From: Cerina sp048266425
Lineage (GTDB): Bacteria; Bacteroidota; Bacteroidia; Flavobacteriales; Flavobacteriaceae
Reading direction: 5' to 3'
DNA length: 64,000 bases
Assembly (NCBI GenBank): GCA_048266425.1
Contig: JBLWZN010000005.1
Span: 1 to 64,000, forward strand
The translations under genes were made by a program, and so were the position numbers. Position 1 is the first letter of the stretch. The number at the start of each line of letters is the position of its first letter. Under the pieces are notes generated by a model that saw nothing but the letters and a program-made list of their open reading frames with translations, did not search any database and was not told the DNA's origin. Positions 17,509 to 25,901 of the stretch are shown piece by piece.

Positions 17509-17880
17509 TTATGGCAAATTATCCAACTCCGCCTTTACCTTTTTGGTGAGTCCAGAAACAACAAGGTCATAGGAATGGTCGGCTAATTTCTGGATAAATT
17601 GAGGGGGCAAGTGGGACTCCAACATAACGGTATTCCAATGTTTTTTGCTCATGTGGTAGCCTGGAAAAATGTCGTCCTCATAGGTTTCCCGTAATTCCAA
17701 GGCCCATTCGGGATCGCATTTTAAATTGGCGGAAGAAGGCTTTTTTTCCAAGGAAACAAGAGCGAACATCTTGCCCATGACTTTGAACACCAAGGTGTCC
17801 GCATCAAAAGGAAATGCTTCCGTAACGCCCTTTTTGGAAATGCAATAGTTTCTAAAAGCTTCTATATCCATTTTCCCCAT
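17509..17880 (-). CDS. MmcQ/YjbR-family DNA-binding-fold protein
   Basis: 123-residue protein of the MmcQ/YjbR (DUF419) family, a small CyaY-like fold. Recognisable features are the N-terminal FRNYCISKKGVTEAFPFD, the FALVSLEKKP strand, and MSKKHWNTVMLES followed by the LADHSYDLVVSGLTKK end. Length is normal for the family. The biochemical role is unknown; DNA binding has been proposed for relatives. It stands alone between the MutS-like gene and a Dabb-family gene. Confidence 0.85.
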   Translation of the reverse strand: MGKMDIEAFRNYCISKKGVTEAFPFDADTLVFKVMGKMFALVSLEKKPSSANLKCDPEWALELRETYEDDIFPGYHMSKKHWNTVMLESHLPPQFIQKLADHSYDLVVSGLTKKVKAELDNLP

Positions 17881-17940
17881 AACTATATCCTCACGCTAGG
17901 GAGAGCACCGTTATTTTATTTCTATTCTATACGTCAGGTC

Positions 17941-18336
17941 TTATATCCCCATAGAATCGTATACAATGACCTTGGTCCAAAGTTTACTGGATTCTTCGAT
18001 GAAGGTCAAGTGCGCCGGTTCGGTCTGGTATTTTAACTGGGATTCGGCAGAGTCAAAGGTCACAGTCATAGAAAATGTAAATGATCCGTCTACCACATCC
18101 CGTGTCGCCTTGGGAGGGATACCAATAAATTTGGTCTTGGCATACTGGGAATTGTTCAAGAATTTACTCAAGGAAGTCTTAAACTGTTCCCGGTCCGATT
18201 GGTTGTCCGGGTTTTTTAGCCAAAAGAAAACGGTATGTACAAAATTGGAATCAAAATCTTTCATATTGTTATTGGTTTGGCCATAACTGCTTATGGCAAA
18301 GGTTAAAAAAAGTAAGGTGCAAATGGTTTGTTTCAT
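17941..18336 (-). CDS. Exported Dabb-family (stress-responsive barrel) protein
   Basis: 131 residues: signal peptide 1-20 (ISSYGQ end), then one Dabb alpha/beta-barrel domain (about 32-129) with the typical start FVHTVFFWLKNP and FTFSMTVTFDSAESQLKYQTEPAHLTFIEE core. Most Dabb proteins are cytoplasmic dimers, so the signal peptide is worth noting. The function is unknown; the family includes stress-induced proteins and cyclase-like enzymes. Located just downstream of the DUF4260/DUF4230 pair on the same strand, 24 bases away. Confidence 0.8.
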   Translation of the reverse strand: MKQTICTLLFLTFAISSYGQTNNNMKDFDSNFVHTVFFWLKNPDNQSDREQFKTSLSKFLNNSQYAKTKFIGIPPKATRDVVDGSFTFSMTVTFDSAESQLKYQTEPAHLTFIEESSKLWTKVIVYDSMGI

Positions 18337-18360
18337 TGATAAGCTTTTATGTGAGAGAGT

Positions 18361-18984
18361 TTATTTTTCAAAAAATTGTTTTTCGTGGTTACTTATTTCC
18401 AAGGCCGAGTAATCCAATTTCCAACCTATGGTCTCAACAATCTTTTCTATAAGCAATACGGCTTGCAAGGCCTCTTTTTTTGCAGTTTCCATCAGTCCGC
18501 TGGCAGGAATCTTTTCCCGGATATGCTGTTTTGCCTCTAGATTTAATCGGGTAAGGTCTTCGGGTGAAAAGAAATTGAACATACCACTTTGAATATCGTA
18601 AAACTGAATATCAGGTTCTATGGAAAGTATCTCCGGCCTGGGAAAATTGGTCAGGATAATTTTCTTTTTGTCGATATCGGCATGCATCAAAACTTTTTTA
18701 AGATCATATCCTATATGGGCCTTGGCATTGATGACGAGCAGGGCCTTTTTTTTGCTGCTCACAAGACTCAAAAAATGTTCTTTTACATTTTCATACCTGT
18801 AGATTTCTGCAAAATCCCCTTCAACGGAAATTAGTTTACAAACACTCCGGATCTTATCCAATAAAATGACCGATTGGTGCTCCGTAAGCTCCTTGCTTTT
18901 CTTGTCGCGGAAAAGGGAAACAACCCAGTACATGAGGATAGCACCCAAAACAAGTCCGAGAAAAACTTCCAATATATTATCCAT
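18361..18984 (-). CDS. DUF4230 membrane-anchored protein
   Basis: 207 residues with an N-terminal transmembrane helix (about 4-24, LEVFLGLVLGAILMYWVVSLF) and a cytoplasm- or periplasm-facing alpha/beta domain typical of DUF4230 (KLISVEGDFAEIYRYENV at about 52-69, and KKALLVINAKAHIGYDLKKV). Function unknown. It lies 2 bases after the upstream DUF4260 gene, so the two are an operon. Confidence 0.8.
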   Translation of the reverse strand: MDNILEVFLGLVLGAILMYWVVSLFRDKKSKELTEHQSVILLDKIRSVCKLISVEGDFAEIYRYENVKEHFLSLVSSKKKALLVINAKAHIGYDLKKVLMHADIDKKKIILTNFPRPEILSIEPDIQFYDIQSGMFNFFSPEDLTRLNLEAKQHIREKIPASGLMETAKKEALQAVLLIEKIVETIGWKLDYSALEISNHEKQFFEK

Positions 18985-18986
18985 TT

Positions 18987-19337
18987 TTATTTCCCTATTT
19001 CCCCTAGGTGGGTGAATTTGAATCCTTTGTCATATTTTAATCCGTAGCCAAAAATCCTATCTAGCGAAGCATGTGAAAAAAGTATGATGCCCGTTAGTTG
19101 GCATAAAGGTAAGGAAAGATAGATTCCCACAAGATAAATTGTTAAGGCAAGGCCCTTGTGATGAAAAATATTATAGGATATGGCTCCTGCCCGATCATTA
19201 AAAAGATAGCCCAACATCCCAATATCCGGGGCCATGATCAGCGCCAAAAATAACCACCACGGATAAGGAAGCAAGCTGAAAAGGTAAATTCCCAGCACCA
19301 CCATCGCCAACTCTTCAAATTTAATAATCGTTTTCAT
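18987..19337 (-). CDS. DUF4260 integral membrane protein
   Basis: 116 residues, three to four hydrophobic helices, with the DUF4260 landmarks PWWLFLALIMAPDIGMLGYL at about 26-45, NDRAGAISYNIFHHKG and FSHASLDRIFGYGLKY. The conserved Asp, His and Arg residues inside helices suggest a polar membrane site, but no function is known. First gene of a two-gene unit with the DUF4230 protein. Confidence 0.82.
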   Translation of the reverse strand: MKTIIKFEELAMVVLGIYLFSLLPYPWWLFLALIMAPDIGMLGYLFNDRAGAISYNIFHHKGLALTIYLVGIYLSLPLCQLTGIILFSHASLDRIFGYGLKYDKGFKFTHLGEIGK

Positions 19338-19380
19338 CTTTTCGCTAGTCTTGTTGCTGTTTTGGTTAAGGGAAAATACG

Positions 19381-19475
19381 AAACTAGGAAGAAGTTGGCA
19401 GATTTTGTTCCTGGTTTATGGTTGATTGAAAAACATAAACTCATAAACGTATAAACCCATAAACTTTTTTAGTCT
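19381..19475 (+). repeat. Dispersed spacer repeat, copy 1
   Basis: This gap contains an element whose 24-base core (19393-19416) is the exact reverse complement of 23711-23734. Flanking blocks also match: GTTGAT..GAAAAA followed by degenerate AAACnTATAAAC words ending in a T run, and AGTTTCGTATTT on the other side. The element has a G/T-rich half and a G-poor half that are partly complementary to each other. Confidence 0.75.
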
Positions 19476-19548
19476 ATTTTCTTTTGTCTTGATTCTTGTT
19501 TCCTACCCAAATTTTAGGGCAATAATCCAAGGGTATATTTTATAAAAG

Positions 19549-20298
19549 CTATTCGATTATCCTATAAAGTACGGGCCTGCTGGGGCTGGCATCATTTTCC
19601 ATAGGAGCCATCTGTAGATTCATAAAATAAGTGCCATCCTGAATGGTGTTGTCCACAAAAACAAATTCGGTGATCGTTGCGGTTAGTCTTTTTTTGCCGC
19701 CCATGTTCCAAAACGCCTTATGGGCCAATAATTTACCTTCGTCTTTTTCCTTGTCCACGGAGGGCAGGTCCACCAACAAATGCTCAACACCTCGTTCTTT
19801 TAAAAATTGAGTCGCTTCTTCCAGTAAATAAGGAGGATTCGTAAGGGAATACTGTTTTGAAAACTTTTCCTTGGTATTGGGCAAAGTACGTATTACAACA
19901 GCTTCCGTTGTGTCGCTGCCCAACGCATTTTGTATTTGTTTTTTAGAAATTACAAAATCCCCCTGCAGCTTTCCCGGAGCAATTGTAACTACCTTTGTCA
20001 AAAAGAAATAGCGTTCCAAACTCTGGTTTACCGAATGGAACTTCTTGGTGATATGCCCTACACATTCCGTATGGGTTCCGTGGGCATGGGGGTTAAACCA
20101 AATATCGTAAAAATTGGTGGAAGCCCCTTCGGATACCTTTCCTATGAACTCTCCTTCGGTATGGGGCGTTATTTTGGGATGTTCAATATTCCAGGCGTTA
20201 ACGTTGGTCACCTCGCCCCGCAAAGGGATGGAAAGATCCAAGGGTTTGGACAGGTCGATATTGTATATTTTGGAGTTGAAATGAATGGATGCTAACAT
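19549..20298 (-). CDS. Cyclase-family metal-dependent hydrolase
   Basis: Member of the cyclase/kynurenine-formamidase-like family (PF04199). The metal motif is HAHGTHTECVGH, a variant of the usual HxGTHxDxPxH with Glu in place of Asp. I place the start at 20298 (MLASIHFNSK) behind a GGAAAG element; an ATG 33 bases further upstream (20331) is possible but adds residues without family similarity. Length is then 249 residues, normal for the family. The substrate is unknown; no other tryptophan-degradation gene is nearby. It follows hemW on the same strand by about 45 bases. Confidence 0.8.
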   Translation of the reverse strand: MLASIHFNSKIYNIDLSKPLDLSIPLRGEVTNVNAWNIEHPKITPHTEGEFIGKVSEGASTNFYDIWFNPHAHGTHTECVGHITKKFHSVNQSLERYFFLTKVVTIAPGKLQGDFVISKKQIQNALGSDTTEAVVIRTLPNTKEKFSKQYSLTNPPYLLEEATQFLKERGVEHLLVDLPSVDKEKDEGKLLAHKAFWNMGGKKRLTATITEFVFVDNTIQDGTYFMNLQMAPMENDASPSRPVLYRIIE

Positions 20299-20343
20299 AA
20301 CTTCTTTCCGGGAATTTAATGGAGTTGCCAATGGCGATTAAAT

Positions 20344-21516
20344 TTAATCCAATTTAACCATAAACAGGTCACTGGCAATCCCATCACTCAAAAATTTTCC
20401 GTTTTTTGTAACTGTAAGTTTGCCCGCCTCAATTTGCAACAAATCCTGGGCCAAATGGCGTTCTGCCTGTTTCAGTAGGTAGGAAAGGTAGCCGTTCCCA
20501 AACTCGGATTGGATCCGTTCCAAAGACACTCCCCAAATTGTCCGGAGTCCTGTCATTATGTATTCGTTGTAGCGGTCCGTTTTGGACAGGGTTTCTACTT
20601 CCTTTGGAAGTTCGCCCTTTACCAATGCTGCGATGTACTTGGAATTGTTGCTTACGTTCCAGAATCTTTGTTTCCCGTTAAACGAATGGGCGGCAGGTCC
20701 GATTCCCATATATTTTTTTCCCAACCAATAGGCTGTATTGTTTTGGGAAAAATAACCGGGTTTTCCAAAATTGGAAATTTCGTAGTGGATATATCCAGCT
20801 TGTTCCAACGAATGGACCAAAAGATGAAAATGCTCTTCTGCCATAGCATCGTCCAAGGGTTTTACGACGCCATTCCTTATAAAATGGGCCAAAGCGGTCT
20901 TTGGTTCCACGGTGAGTGCATAACTGGATATATGGGGAATATTGAAGGAGAGGGCCTTTTCCACATTCCTAAGCCAACGTTCTTGGGACATGTTCGGGAG
21001 GCCATAAATAAGGTCGATGGAAATGTTGTCAAAATATTTGGAGGCCGATAGGATGCATTCTTGGGCTTCATTCGCATTATGGGCCCTGTTCATAAAAATT
21101 AAGTCCTCCTCAAAAAAGGATTGGATTCCAATACTTAGGCGGTTGATGGAAGAGCGGGCCAATTGCGCCAATTTTTCTTTGGAAAGATCGTCGGGGTTGG
21201 CCTCCAGGGTAATTTCCGGATCCTCCGACACCGTATAGTTATTGTAGATGGTGGTAATGATTTGGTCAATTTCTTCAATTTCCAGTACCGATGGTGTGCC
21301 CCCGCCAAAATATATGGTCCTTACCAATTCTCCCTGAAACTCATTTTTTCTTATTTCAAGTTCTTTCTGTATGGCGGCCACCATTGCGGTTTTCTTTCCC
21401 AGATTGGTAGAAAAGTGAAAGTCACAGTAATGACAGGCCTGTTTGCAGAAAGGGATATGGATGTAAATGCCTGCCTCGCAACCCCCAACGGTGAAAGTCC
21501 TATTGTCGGAATTCAT
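20344..21516 (-). CDS. hemW: Radical SAM heme chaperone HemW
   Basis: 390-residue radical SAM protein with the [4Fe-4S] motif C24-x3-C28-x2-C31 (FCKQACHYCDF). The YFGGGTPS, EANPDD, RLSIGIQSF and DLIYGLPNM segments and the C-terminal HemN domain are all typical of HemW (previously annotated as oxygen-independent coproporphyrinogen oxidase-like). HemW delivers heme to membrane proteins. True HemN has an extra N-terminal cysteine in CxxxCxxCxC, which is missing here (Phe follows at that position), supporting HemW over HemN. Confidence 0.88.
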   Translation of the reverse strand: MNSDNRTFTVGGCEAGIYIHIPFCKQACHYCDFHFSTNLGKKTAMVAAIQKELEIRKNEFQGELVRTIYFGGGTPSVLEIEEIDQIITTIYNNYTVSEDPEITLEANPDDLSKEKLAQLARSSINRLSIGIQSFFEEDLIFMNRAHNANEAQECILSASKYFDNISIDLIYGLPNMSQERWLRNVEKALSFNIPHISSYALTVEPKTALAHFIRNGVVKPLDDAMAEEHFHLLVHSLEQAGYIHYEISNFGKPGYFSQNNTAYWLGKKYMGIGPAAHSFNGKQRFWNVSNNSKYIAALVKGELPKEVETLSKTDRYNEYIMTGLRTIWGVSLERIQSEFGNGYLSYLLKQAERHLAQDLLQIEAGKLTVTKNGKFLSDGIASDLFMVKLD

Positions 21517-21591
21517 TTATCTATAGCTGTTTTTTCAGTGTGTAGTACGCAGTAAAGAGTAATCAGTAAACAACTGCAAACTGAGAACTAC

Positions 21592-22149
21592 TTACTTTTT
21601 TTTGACCCTTTCCTCATTCTGCTTAACGAACGACTCCCATCCCGAGTAACTCTTCGCGACCTCGATACGGCCCTCGTTGTAAAAATGGCAGACCGCAGCT
21701 GCAAGTCCGTCCGTGCTATCCAGGTTTTTTGGCAAGGTTTTTATGCCCAAGGTGCTTTGGAGCATTTTGGCCACCTGCTCTTTACTCGCATTTCCGTTGC
21801 CGGTAATGGCCATTTTTATTTTTTTGGGGAGGTATTCCGTGATGGGAATTTGGCGGGATAGGCCAGCAGCCATGGCCACCCCCTGTGCGCGGCCCAATTT
21901 TAGCATGGATTGAACGTTTTTGCCATAAAACGGGGCCTCAATGGCAATTTCGTCAGGATGGTAATTATCGATGAGTTCCAGGGTACGCTCAAAAATAAGT
22001 TTTAGTTTAATATATGGATCTGTGTATTTCGTCAGCAATAGTTCGTTCATTTGGACAAAATGCATTTTCCCGTTCACAACTTTTATAAGGCCAAAGCCCA
22101 TGATCGTCGTTCCAGGATCTATACCCAATATGATTTTTTCGTTCGCCAA
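21592..22149 (-). CDS. ruvC: Holliday junction endonuclease RuvC
   Basis: 185-residue crossover junction endodeoxyribonuclease. The four catalytic carboxylates can be assigned: Asp11 (GIDPGT), Glu71 (AIEAPFYGKN), and Asp144 and Asp147 (LDSTDGLAAA). It cuts Holliday junctions with RuvAB. It begins 10 bases after the stop of the small lipoprotein gene, so they probably share a transcript. RuvA and RuvB are not in this window. Confidence 0.93.
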   Translation of the reverse strand: MANEKIILGIDPGTTIMGFGLIKVVNGKMHFVQMNELLLTKYTDPYIKLKLIFERTLELIDNYHPDEIAIEAPFYGKNVQSMLKLGRAQGVAMAAGLSRQIPITEYLPKKIKMAITGNGNASKEQVAKMLQSTLGIKTLPKNLDSTDGLAAAVCHFYNEGRIEVAKSYSGWESFVKQNEERVKKK

Positions 22150-22159
22150 AAATGCAGTT

Positions 22160-22636
22160 TTAATTTGTGTTCAAAACAATAGGGATGCGGAACCTTGCAT
22201 TCACCGGAATGCCCCTCTTTATGGCCGGGGCAACGGGGGGAAGATTGTTGAGGCATTGCGCAATAATCCCATTGAACTCTGGTATTTGTGCTTCTATGGC
22301 CGAATTCTTCCTTATTTCCAAAACCGATATGGATCCGTTTTTGTCGATTAGAAAGTCGACGTTTACCGTATCGTGGATCGCGGTGTCCAATTTAAATTCA
22401 AATTGCTGTATAGTGGTTGTAAAATGGGACAAAAGTGTACTTTCAAAACATTGTTTTTGTTCCGCCTTGGAAGTAGTCTCATCACAATTCTCAAATAGGG
22501 GATATTGGTCTACATCGTTCCAATCGATGTTCTGCATCTCCTGCTCTATTAATTCTTGGGTCTTATCTTTTTGGAAAGTCAACCTTTTACAGGAGGTCAG
22601 AAGGCATAGGCCGCATAAAATCCATAACTTCTGCAT
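22160..22636 (-). CDS. Small lipoprotein with TonB-C-like domain
   Basis: 158 residues. Lipobox LLTSC with Cys16. The C-terminal 75 residues (DTVNVDFLIDKNGSISVLEIRK ... IPVNARFRIPIVL) resemble the TonB C-terminal / energy-transducer beta-alpha-beta domain seen alone in many Bacteroidota proteins. There is no transmembrane or proline-rich spanning region, so it is not a functional TonB. It precedes ruvC in a probable two-gene unit; the functional link is not obvious. Confidence 0.6.
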   Translation of the reverse strand: MQKLWILCGLCLLTSCKRLTFQKDKTQELIEQEMQNIDWNDVDQYPLFENCDETTSKAEQKQCFESTLLSHFTTTIQQFEFKLDTAIHDTVNVDFLIDKNGSISVLEIRKNSAIEAQIPEFNGIIAQCLNNLPPVAPAIKRGIPVNARFRIPIVLNTN

Positions 22637-22811
22637 AAATACTAGATTCTTGCCGGAAAATTACGATTTTTTATGCAAGTAGGGTGTAAAATGAGTCCCG
22701 AAGGTTTTGGATCCGGCTAAATGAATCGCCCAATACGAAATTAAAATGCCATTCTTTCCGGTTTTGATTTTATGGAACATAAATTGAGAATTAATACGTT
22801 AAATTAATACC

Positions 22812-23564
22812 ATGTCCGAAAGCACTTATTTTAGGTTTTCCAATTCAATACTCTTGGCCCCATTATTGGCCGTATTGTCTATATGGACGGTTTATTGGAT
22901 GGAAGTAAGGTTTCAGATCAACCTAAACCAATTCGGTATCTATCCCAGAACCTTGGTCGGCCTTAGGGGCGTATTGTTTAGTCCGTTTATCCATGGCTCC
23001 GTGAGCCATTTGTACAACAACACCATTCCGTTGGCCTTGTTATTGGCGGCCTTGGTGTATTTCTATCCTAGGATATGGTTGCGCGTTTTGTGTTGGGGCA
23101 TTTTGCTTTCCGGAATTTTTACCTGGATTATCGGTAGGCCATCTTATCATATCGGTGCCAGTGGAGTTATCTATGTACTTGTCAGTTTTATCTTTTTTAA
23201 AGGGATTTTTACCAAATACTATCGACTGGTTGCCGTTTCCTTGATCATAGTTTTCATATATGGGGGAATGTTGTGGTTTATTTTTCCGATTCAAGAGGAT
23301 ATTTCCTGGGAAGGCCATTTGTCCGGATTCATTACCGGACTGTTATTGGCAATTTTCTTAAAGGCCCAAATTCCTGTCCCCTATAAATATAAATGGGAGA
23401 CCGAGGATTATAAAGAGGAGGAAGACGAGTTTTTAAGACATTTTGATAAGGATGGTAATTTTATAGAAACAAAGGAAGAAACGCTAGAAGAGGAATCCCC
23501 CTTAAAATTCACGTACCACTTTAAAAAAGATTCGGGTACGGAAACCCCCGATGCGAAAAGTTAG
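22812..23564 (+). CDS. Rhomboid-family intramembrane serine protease
   Basis: 250 residues with six hydrophobic helices and the rhomboid dyad: Ser117 in GASG (helix 4) and His169 in EGHLSGF (helix 6). HGSVSHLYNN at 61-70 is the helix-2 His/Asn motif. The C-terminal tail (about 190-250) is hydrophilic, acidic and probably cytoplasmic. It should cleave transmembrane substrates in the inner membrane; substrates are unknown. Monocistronic, convergent with rlmB. Confidence 0.88.
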   Translation: MSESTYFRFSNSILLAPLLAVLSIWTVYWMEVRFQINLNQFGIYPRTLVGLRGVLFSPFIHGSVSHLYNNTIPLALLLAALVYFYPRIWLRVLCWGILLSGIFTWIIGRPSYHIGASGVIYVLVSFIFFKGIFTKYYRLVAVSLIIVFIYGGMLWFIFPIQEDISWEGHLSGFITGLLLAIFLKAQIPVPYKYKWETEDYKEEEDEFLRHFDKDGNFIETKEETLEEESPLKFTYHFKKDSGTETPDAKS

Positions 23565-23644
23565 GTCGTTTTTTAATAACTCACCCTTACGTCGGCACCC
23601 TACCCAAATACTTCATTGAGTAGGCGCTTGGTAACTGGGCTTTA

Positions 23645-23780
23645 ATTCAGAAAAAAGTTTATAAGTTTATATGTTTATTTTTTTCTATCAACTAACGGCC
23701 ATTAACCAATAACCAGGAACAAAATCTGCCAACTGCAACCGGGAACTACCAACTTCTTTCAAGTTTCGTATTTCTAATTT
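23645..23780 (-). repeat. Dispersed spacer repeat, copy 2
   Basis: The gap between the convergent rhomboid and rlmB genes is filled by an inverted copy of the element at 19381-19475. The 24 bases at 23711-23734 are identical to the reverse complement of 19393-19416, and the flanking CCAACTTCTT..AGTTTCGTATTT and TATAAAC-word blocks are similar. This copy has about 25 extra bases after the core, made of further AACT/CCAACT words. Confidence 0.75.
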
Positions 23781-23808
23781 CCACCATCAACCACAGTCCA
23801 TCAACAAT

Positions 23809-24558
23809 CTAACCCTTTTCCGTCAAGTTCCGTTGCCGTACCACTTCATATAGGAATACCCCACAGGCTACCGATACGTTCAACGAGCCGATCTCGCCCA
23901 GCAATGGAAGTTTGGCCGTGGCATCGGAGGCTTTAAGTATGGAGGGTGAAATTCCAGAATCTTCCGATCCCATTACAATGGCGCAGGGTTCCGAAAAGGT
24001 AACGTCGTAAAGCGTGTTCCCTGTTTTTTCAGTTGCGGAGATTACTTTTATTCCAGAGGCCTGTAGGTAAAAAACAGCATCCTTTAGATGGTCTACTTTT
24101 GCAATAGGTACCCTAAATGCAGCACCGGCAGAGGTCTTAATGGTGTCGGCCGTTACGGGTGCAGCTCCCTTTTTCTGAATGATAATGCCGTCGACGCCCG
24201 TACATTCAGCGGTTCGGATAATAGCCCCAAAATTCCTTACGTCCGAGAGTTGGTCCAATAACAGAAAAAGAGGAAGCTCTTTCTTTCCGATTACATTTTC
24301 TACCAATTGCTCAAGGCTGTGGAAAGTAATAGGGGATATGTTGGCGACAACTCCCTGGTGGTTATCCTTGGTAATACGGTTCAATTTTTCGATGGGCACG
24401 TAGGAGGCGCTGATATTTTTTTTGCGCATAAGGGTCTCCAATTCCCGGGACAGTTCACTTTTCAGTCCTTTTTGGATAAATATCTTATCGATGGGTTCAT
24501 TGGCGTTTATTGCCTCGATAACGGTTCTTATGCCGTAAATCCGATCTGTGTCTTTCAT
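23809..24558 (-). CDS. rlmB: 23S rRNA 2'-O-methyltransferase RlmB (TrmH family)
   Basis: SPOUT-class methyltransferase. From the start chosen here it has 249 residues: RNA-binding N-domain (KDTDRIYGIRTVIEAINANEP), then the three SpoU motifs NFGAIIRTAECTGVDGII, VMGSEDSGISP and LPLLGEIGSLNVSVACGVFLYE. It should methylate a guanosine of the 23S rRNA peptidyl-transferase loop. The ATG at 24558 matches relatives; an upstream in-frame start adds eight residues with no support. A TACCTTTG promoter box ends only five bases before this ATG, which would make the mRNA nearly leaderless. Confidence 0.87.
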   Translation of the reverse strand: MKDTDRIYGIRTVIEAINANEPIDKIFIQKGLKSELSRELETLMRKKNISASYVPIEKLNRITKDNHQGVVANISPITFHSLEQLVENVIGKKELPLFLLLDQLSDVRNFGAIIRTAECTGVDGIIIQKKGAAPVTADTIKTSAGAAFRVPIAKVDHLKDAVFYLQASGIKVISATEKTGNTLYDVTFSEPCAIVMGSEDSGISPSILKASDATAKLPLLGEIGSLNVSVACGVFLYEVVRQRNLTEKG

Positions 24559-24562
24559 AAGG

Positions 24563-24570
24563 CAAAGGTA
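24563..24570 (-). promoter_or_regulatory. -7 promoter box for rlmB
   Basis: TACCTTTG on the minus strand fits TAnnTTTG. Its distance to the rlmB ATG predicts a transcript starting at or next to the start codon. No good -33 box was seen. Confidence 0.35.
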
Positions 24571-24936
24571 TACTCCTTCCAAATAAAAATTCGAGAATTT
24601 CGGGAATATTATTTTTCCTTTTAATAAGGAATTAGCTATATGGGCGAAAAGGGCAGAAAAGGGAACCAGGAGTAAGGGGAATCTATTTAGGGGACATTTG
24701 GACCTTAAATTGTTTTCCAGGAGTGCAAAAAAGGAGTTATTGGTACTTTTTGAAGTGAAATGTATCGGGATAAAAGTAAAGGATTTGGCAGAAAGTTTTT
24801 ATCCGTTTTTTAGCCGTGAATGCGCGGTTGAAAAAAAACATGGAAAATTAATTCCGTAGGATTTGAATTATTGTGATTTATTACTACATTTGCCAGCCCT
24901 TAAAAGAGGGTAAGTTTTATACATATATATTATAGT
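24571..24936 (+). other. Leader region of the ribosomal operon
   Basis: Divergent gap between rlmB and rpsL. The right end holds the strong rpsL promoter. In the middle a frame stays open for some 85 codons up to a stop near 24860 but has no ATG; from a TTG it would give about 53 residues with no recognisable family, so I do not call it a gene. The leader after the promoter is only about 40 bases. Confidence 0.5.
24862..24892 (+). promoter_or_regulatory. Promoter of the str-S10-spc-alpha operon
   Basis: TTTG at 24862-24865, a 19-base spacer and TACATTTG at 24885-24892 match the Bacteroidota housekeeping promoter perfectly. Transcription should begin near 24899, about 38 bases before the rpsL ATG. 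Confidence 0.75.
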
Positions 24937-25311
24937 ATGCCAACAATTTCACAATTAGTACGAAAAGGAAGGGCCACAATTGCTAAGAAGAGCAAATCGG
25001 CTGCTTTGGATTCGTGTCCTCAAAGAAGAGGGGTATGTACTAGAGTGTACACCACCACGCCAAAGAAACCAAACTCAGCAATGCGAAAAGTTGCAAGGGT
25101 TAGGTTGACCAATGGCAAAGAGGTGAACGCTTACATTCCCGGAGAAGGACACAACCTCCAAGAGCACTCGATAGTATTAGTAAGAGGCGGAAGGGTAAAG
25201 GATTTGCCAGGTGTTAGGTATCATATCGTGAGAGGTGCTTTGGATACAGCAGGTGTTGCTGGAAGGACCCAACGAAGATCCAAATATGGCGCAAAACGCC
25301 CTAAGAAGTAA
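24937..25311 (+). CDS. rpsL: 30S ribosomal protein S12
   Basis: 124 residues, full length. Decoding-site protein of the small subunit. The TTTPKKPNSA loop has Lys43 and the KDLPGVRYH loop has Lys88, both the streptomycin-sensitive wild type, so no resistance substitution is seen at these two positions. First gene of the large translation operon. Confidence 0.98.
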   Translation: MPTISQLVRKGRATIAKKSKSAALDSCPQRRGVCTRVYTTTPKKPNSAMRKVARVRLTNGKEVNAYIPGEGHNLQEHSIVLVRGGRVKDLPGVRYHIVRGALDTAGVAGRTQRRSKYGAKRPKK

Positions 25312-25415
25312 TTTAAAAAGGTTAGCGGTACGAGGTTAGCGGTACGAAATAGAAGTTTTGAAAAAAACTTGGAACCCTAAATTCTAAACCACAAACCATA
25401 AACTTTGCACAAGAC
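25312..25415 (+). repeat. Hairpin spacer rpsL-rpsG
   Basis: A 104-base spacer: left arm with two GGTTAGCGGTACGA words, right arm of CTAAA/CAAACCATAAAC words with almost no G. The right arm read backwards is roughly the complement of the left. The G-poor arm runs to the rpsG ATG. Confidence 0.6.
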
Positions 25416-25892
25416 ATGAGAAAAAAGCAGGCCAAAAAAAGACCACTTTTACCAGATCCAAGATTCAACGATCAATTGGTGACCCGATTTGTGAACATGA
25501 TGATGTGGGATGGTAAAAAGTCAATTGCCTTTAAAGTGTTCTACGATGCCATGGATATCGTAGAAGAGAAAAAGACCGATGAGGAAAAATCGGCTTTGGA
25601 ACTTTGGAAAGATGCCCTTTCCAATGTAATGCCCCACGTAGAGGTTAGGAGCCGTCGCGTAGGTGGTGCCACATTTCAAATCCCCATGCAGATTAGACCG
25701 GACCGTAAAATTTCTACGGCAATGAAATGGTTGATTCTTTATGCGAGAAGACGTAATGAAAAAGCCATGTCCCAAAAATTGGCGGGTGAAATATTGGCAG
25801 CTGCCAAAGAAGAAGGTGCAGCAGTCAAGAAAAGAACCGACACTCATAAAATGGCGGAAGCGAACAAGGCTTTCTCCCACTTTAGATTTTAA
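25416..25892 (+). CDS. rpsG: 30S ribosomal protein S7
   Basis: 158 residues. Primary 16S rRNA-binding protein that organises the head of the small subunit. RKKQAKKRPLLPDPRF start and RVGGATFQIPMQIRPDRK core are typical. Followed by fusA after 9 bases. Confidence 0.98.
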   Translation: MRKKQAKKRPLLPDPRFNDQLVTRFVNMMMWDGKKSIAFKVFYDAMDIVEEKKTDEEKSALELWKDALSNVMPHVEVRSRRVGGATFQIPMQIRPDRKISTAMKWLILYARRRNEKAMSQKLAGEILAAAKEEGAAVKKRTDTHKMAEANKAFSHFRF

Positions 25893-25901
25893 TTAGAGGA
25901 A

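Noticed and set aside
20344..21516. Oxygen-independent coproporphyrinogen oxidase HemN
   Set aside because: The CxxxCxxC motif is followed by Phe in place of the HemN-specific Cys, as in HemW heme chaperones.
24690..24860. Small gene upstream of rpsL (about 53 residues from a TTG)
   Set aside because: No ATG, no family resemblance, and it ends inside the rpsL promoter region; the open frame may be chance.
24937..25311. Streptomycin-resistance allele of rpsL
   Set aside because: Both diagnostic lysines (43 and 88) are the sensitive wild-type residues.
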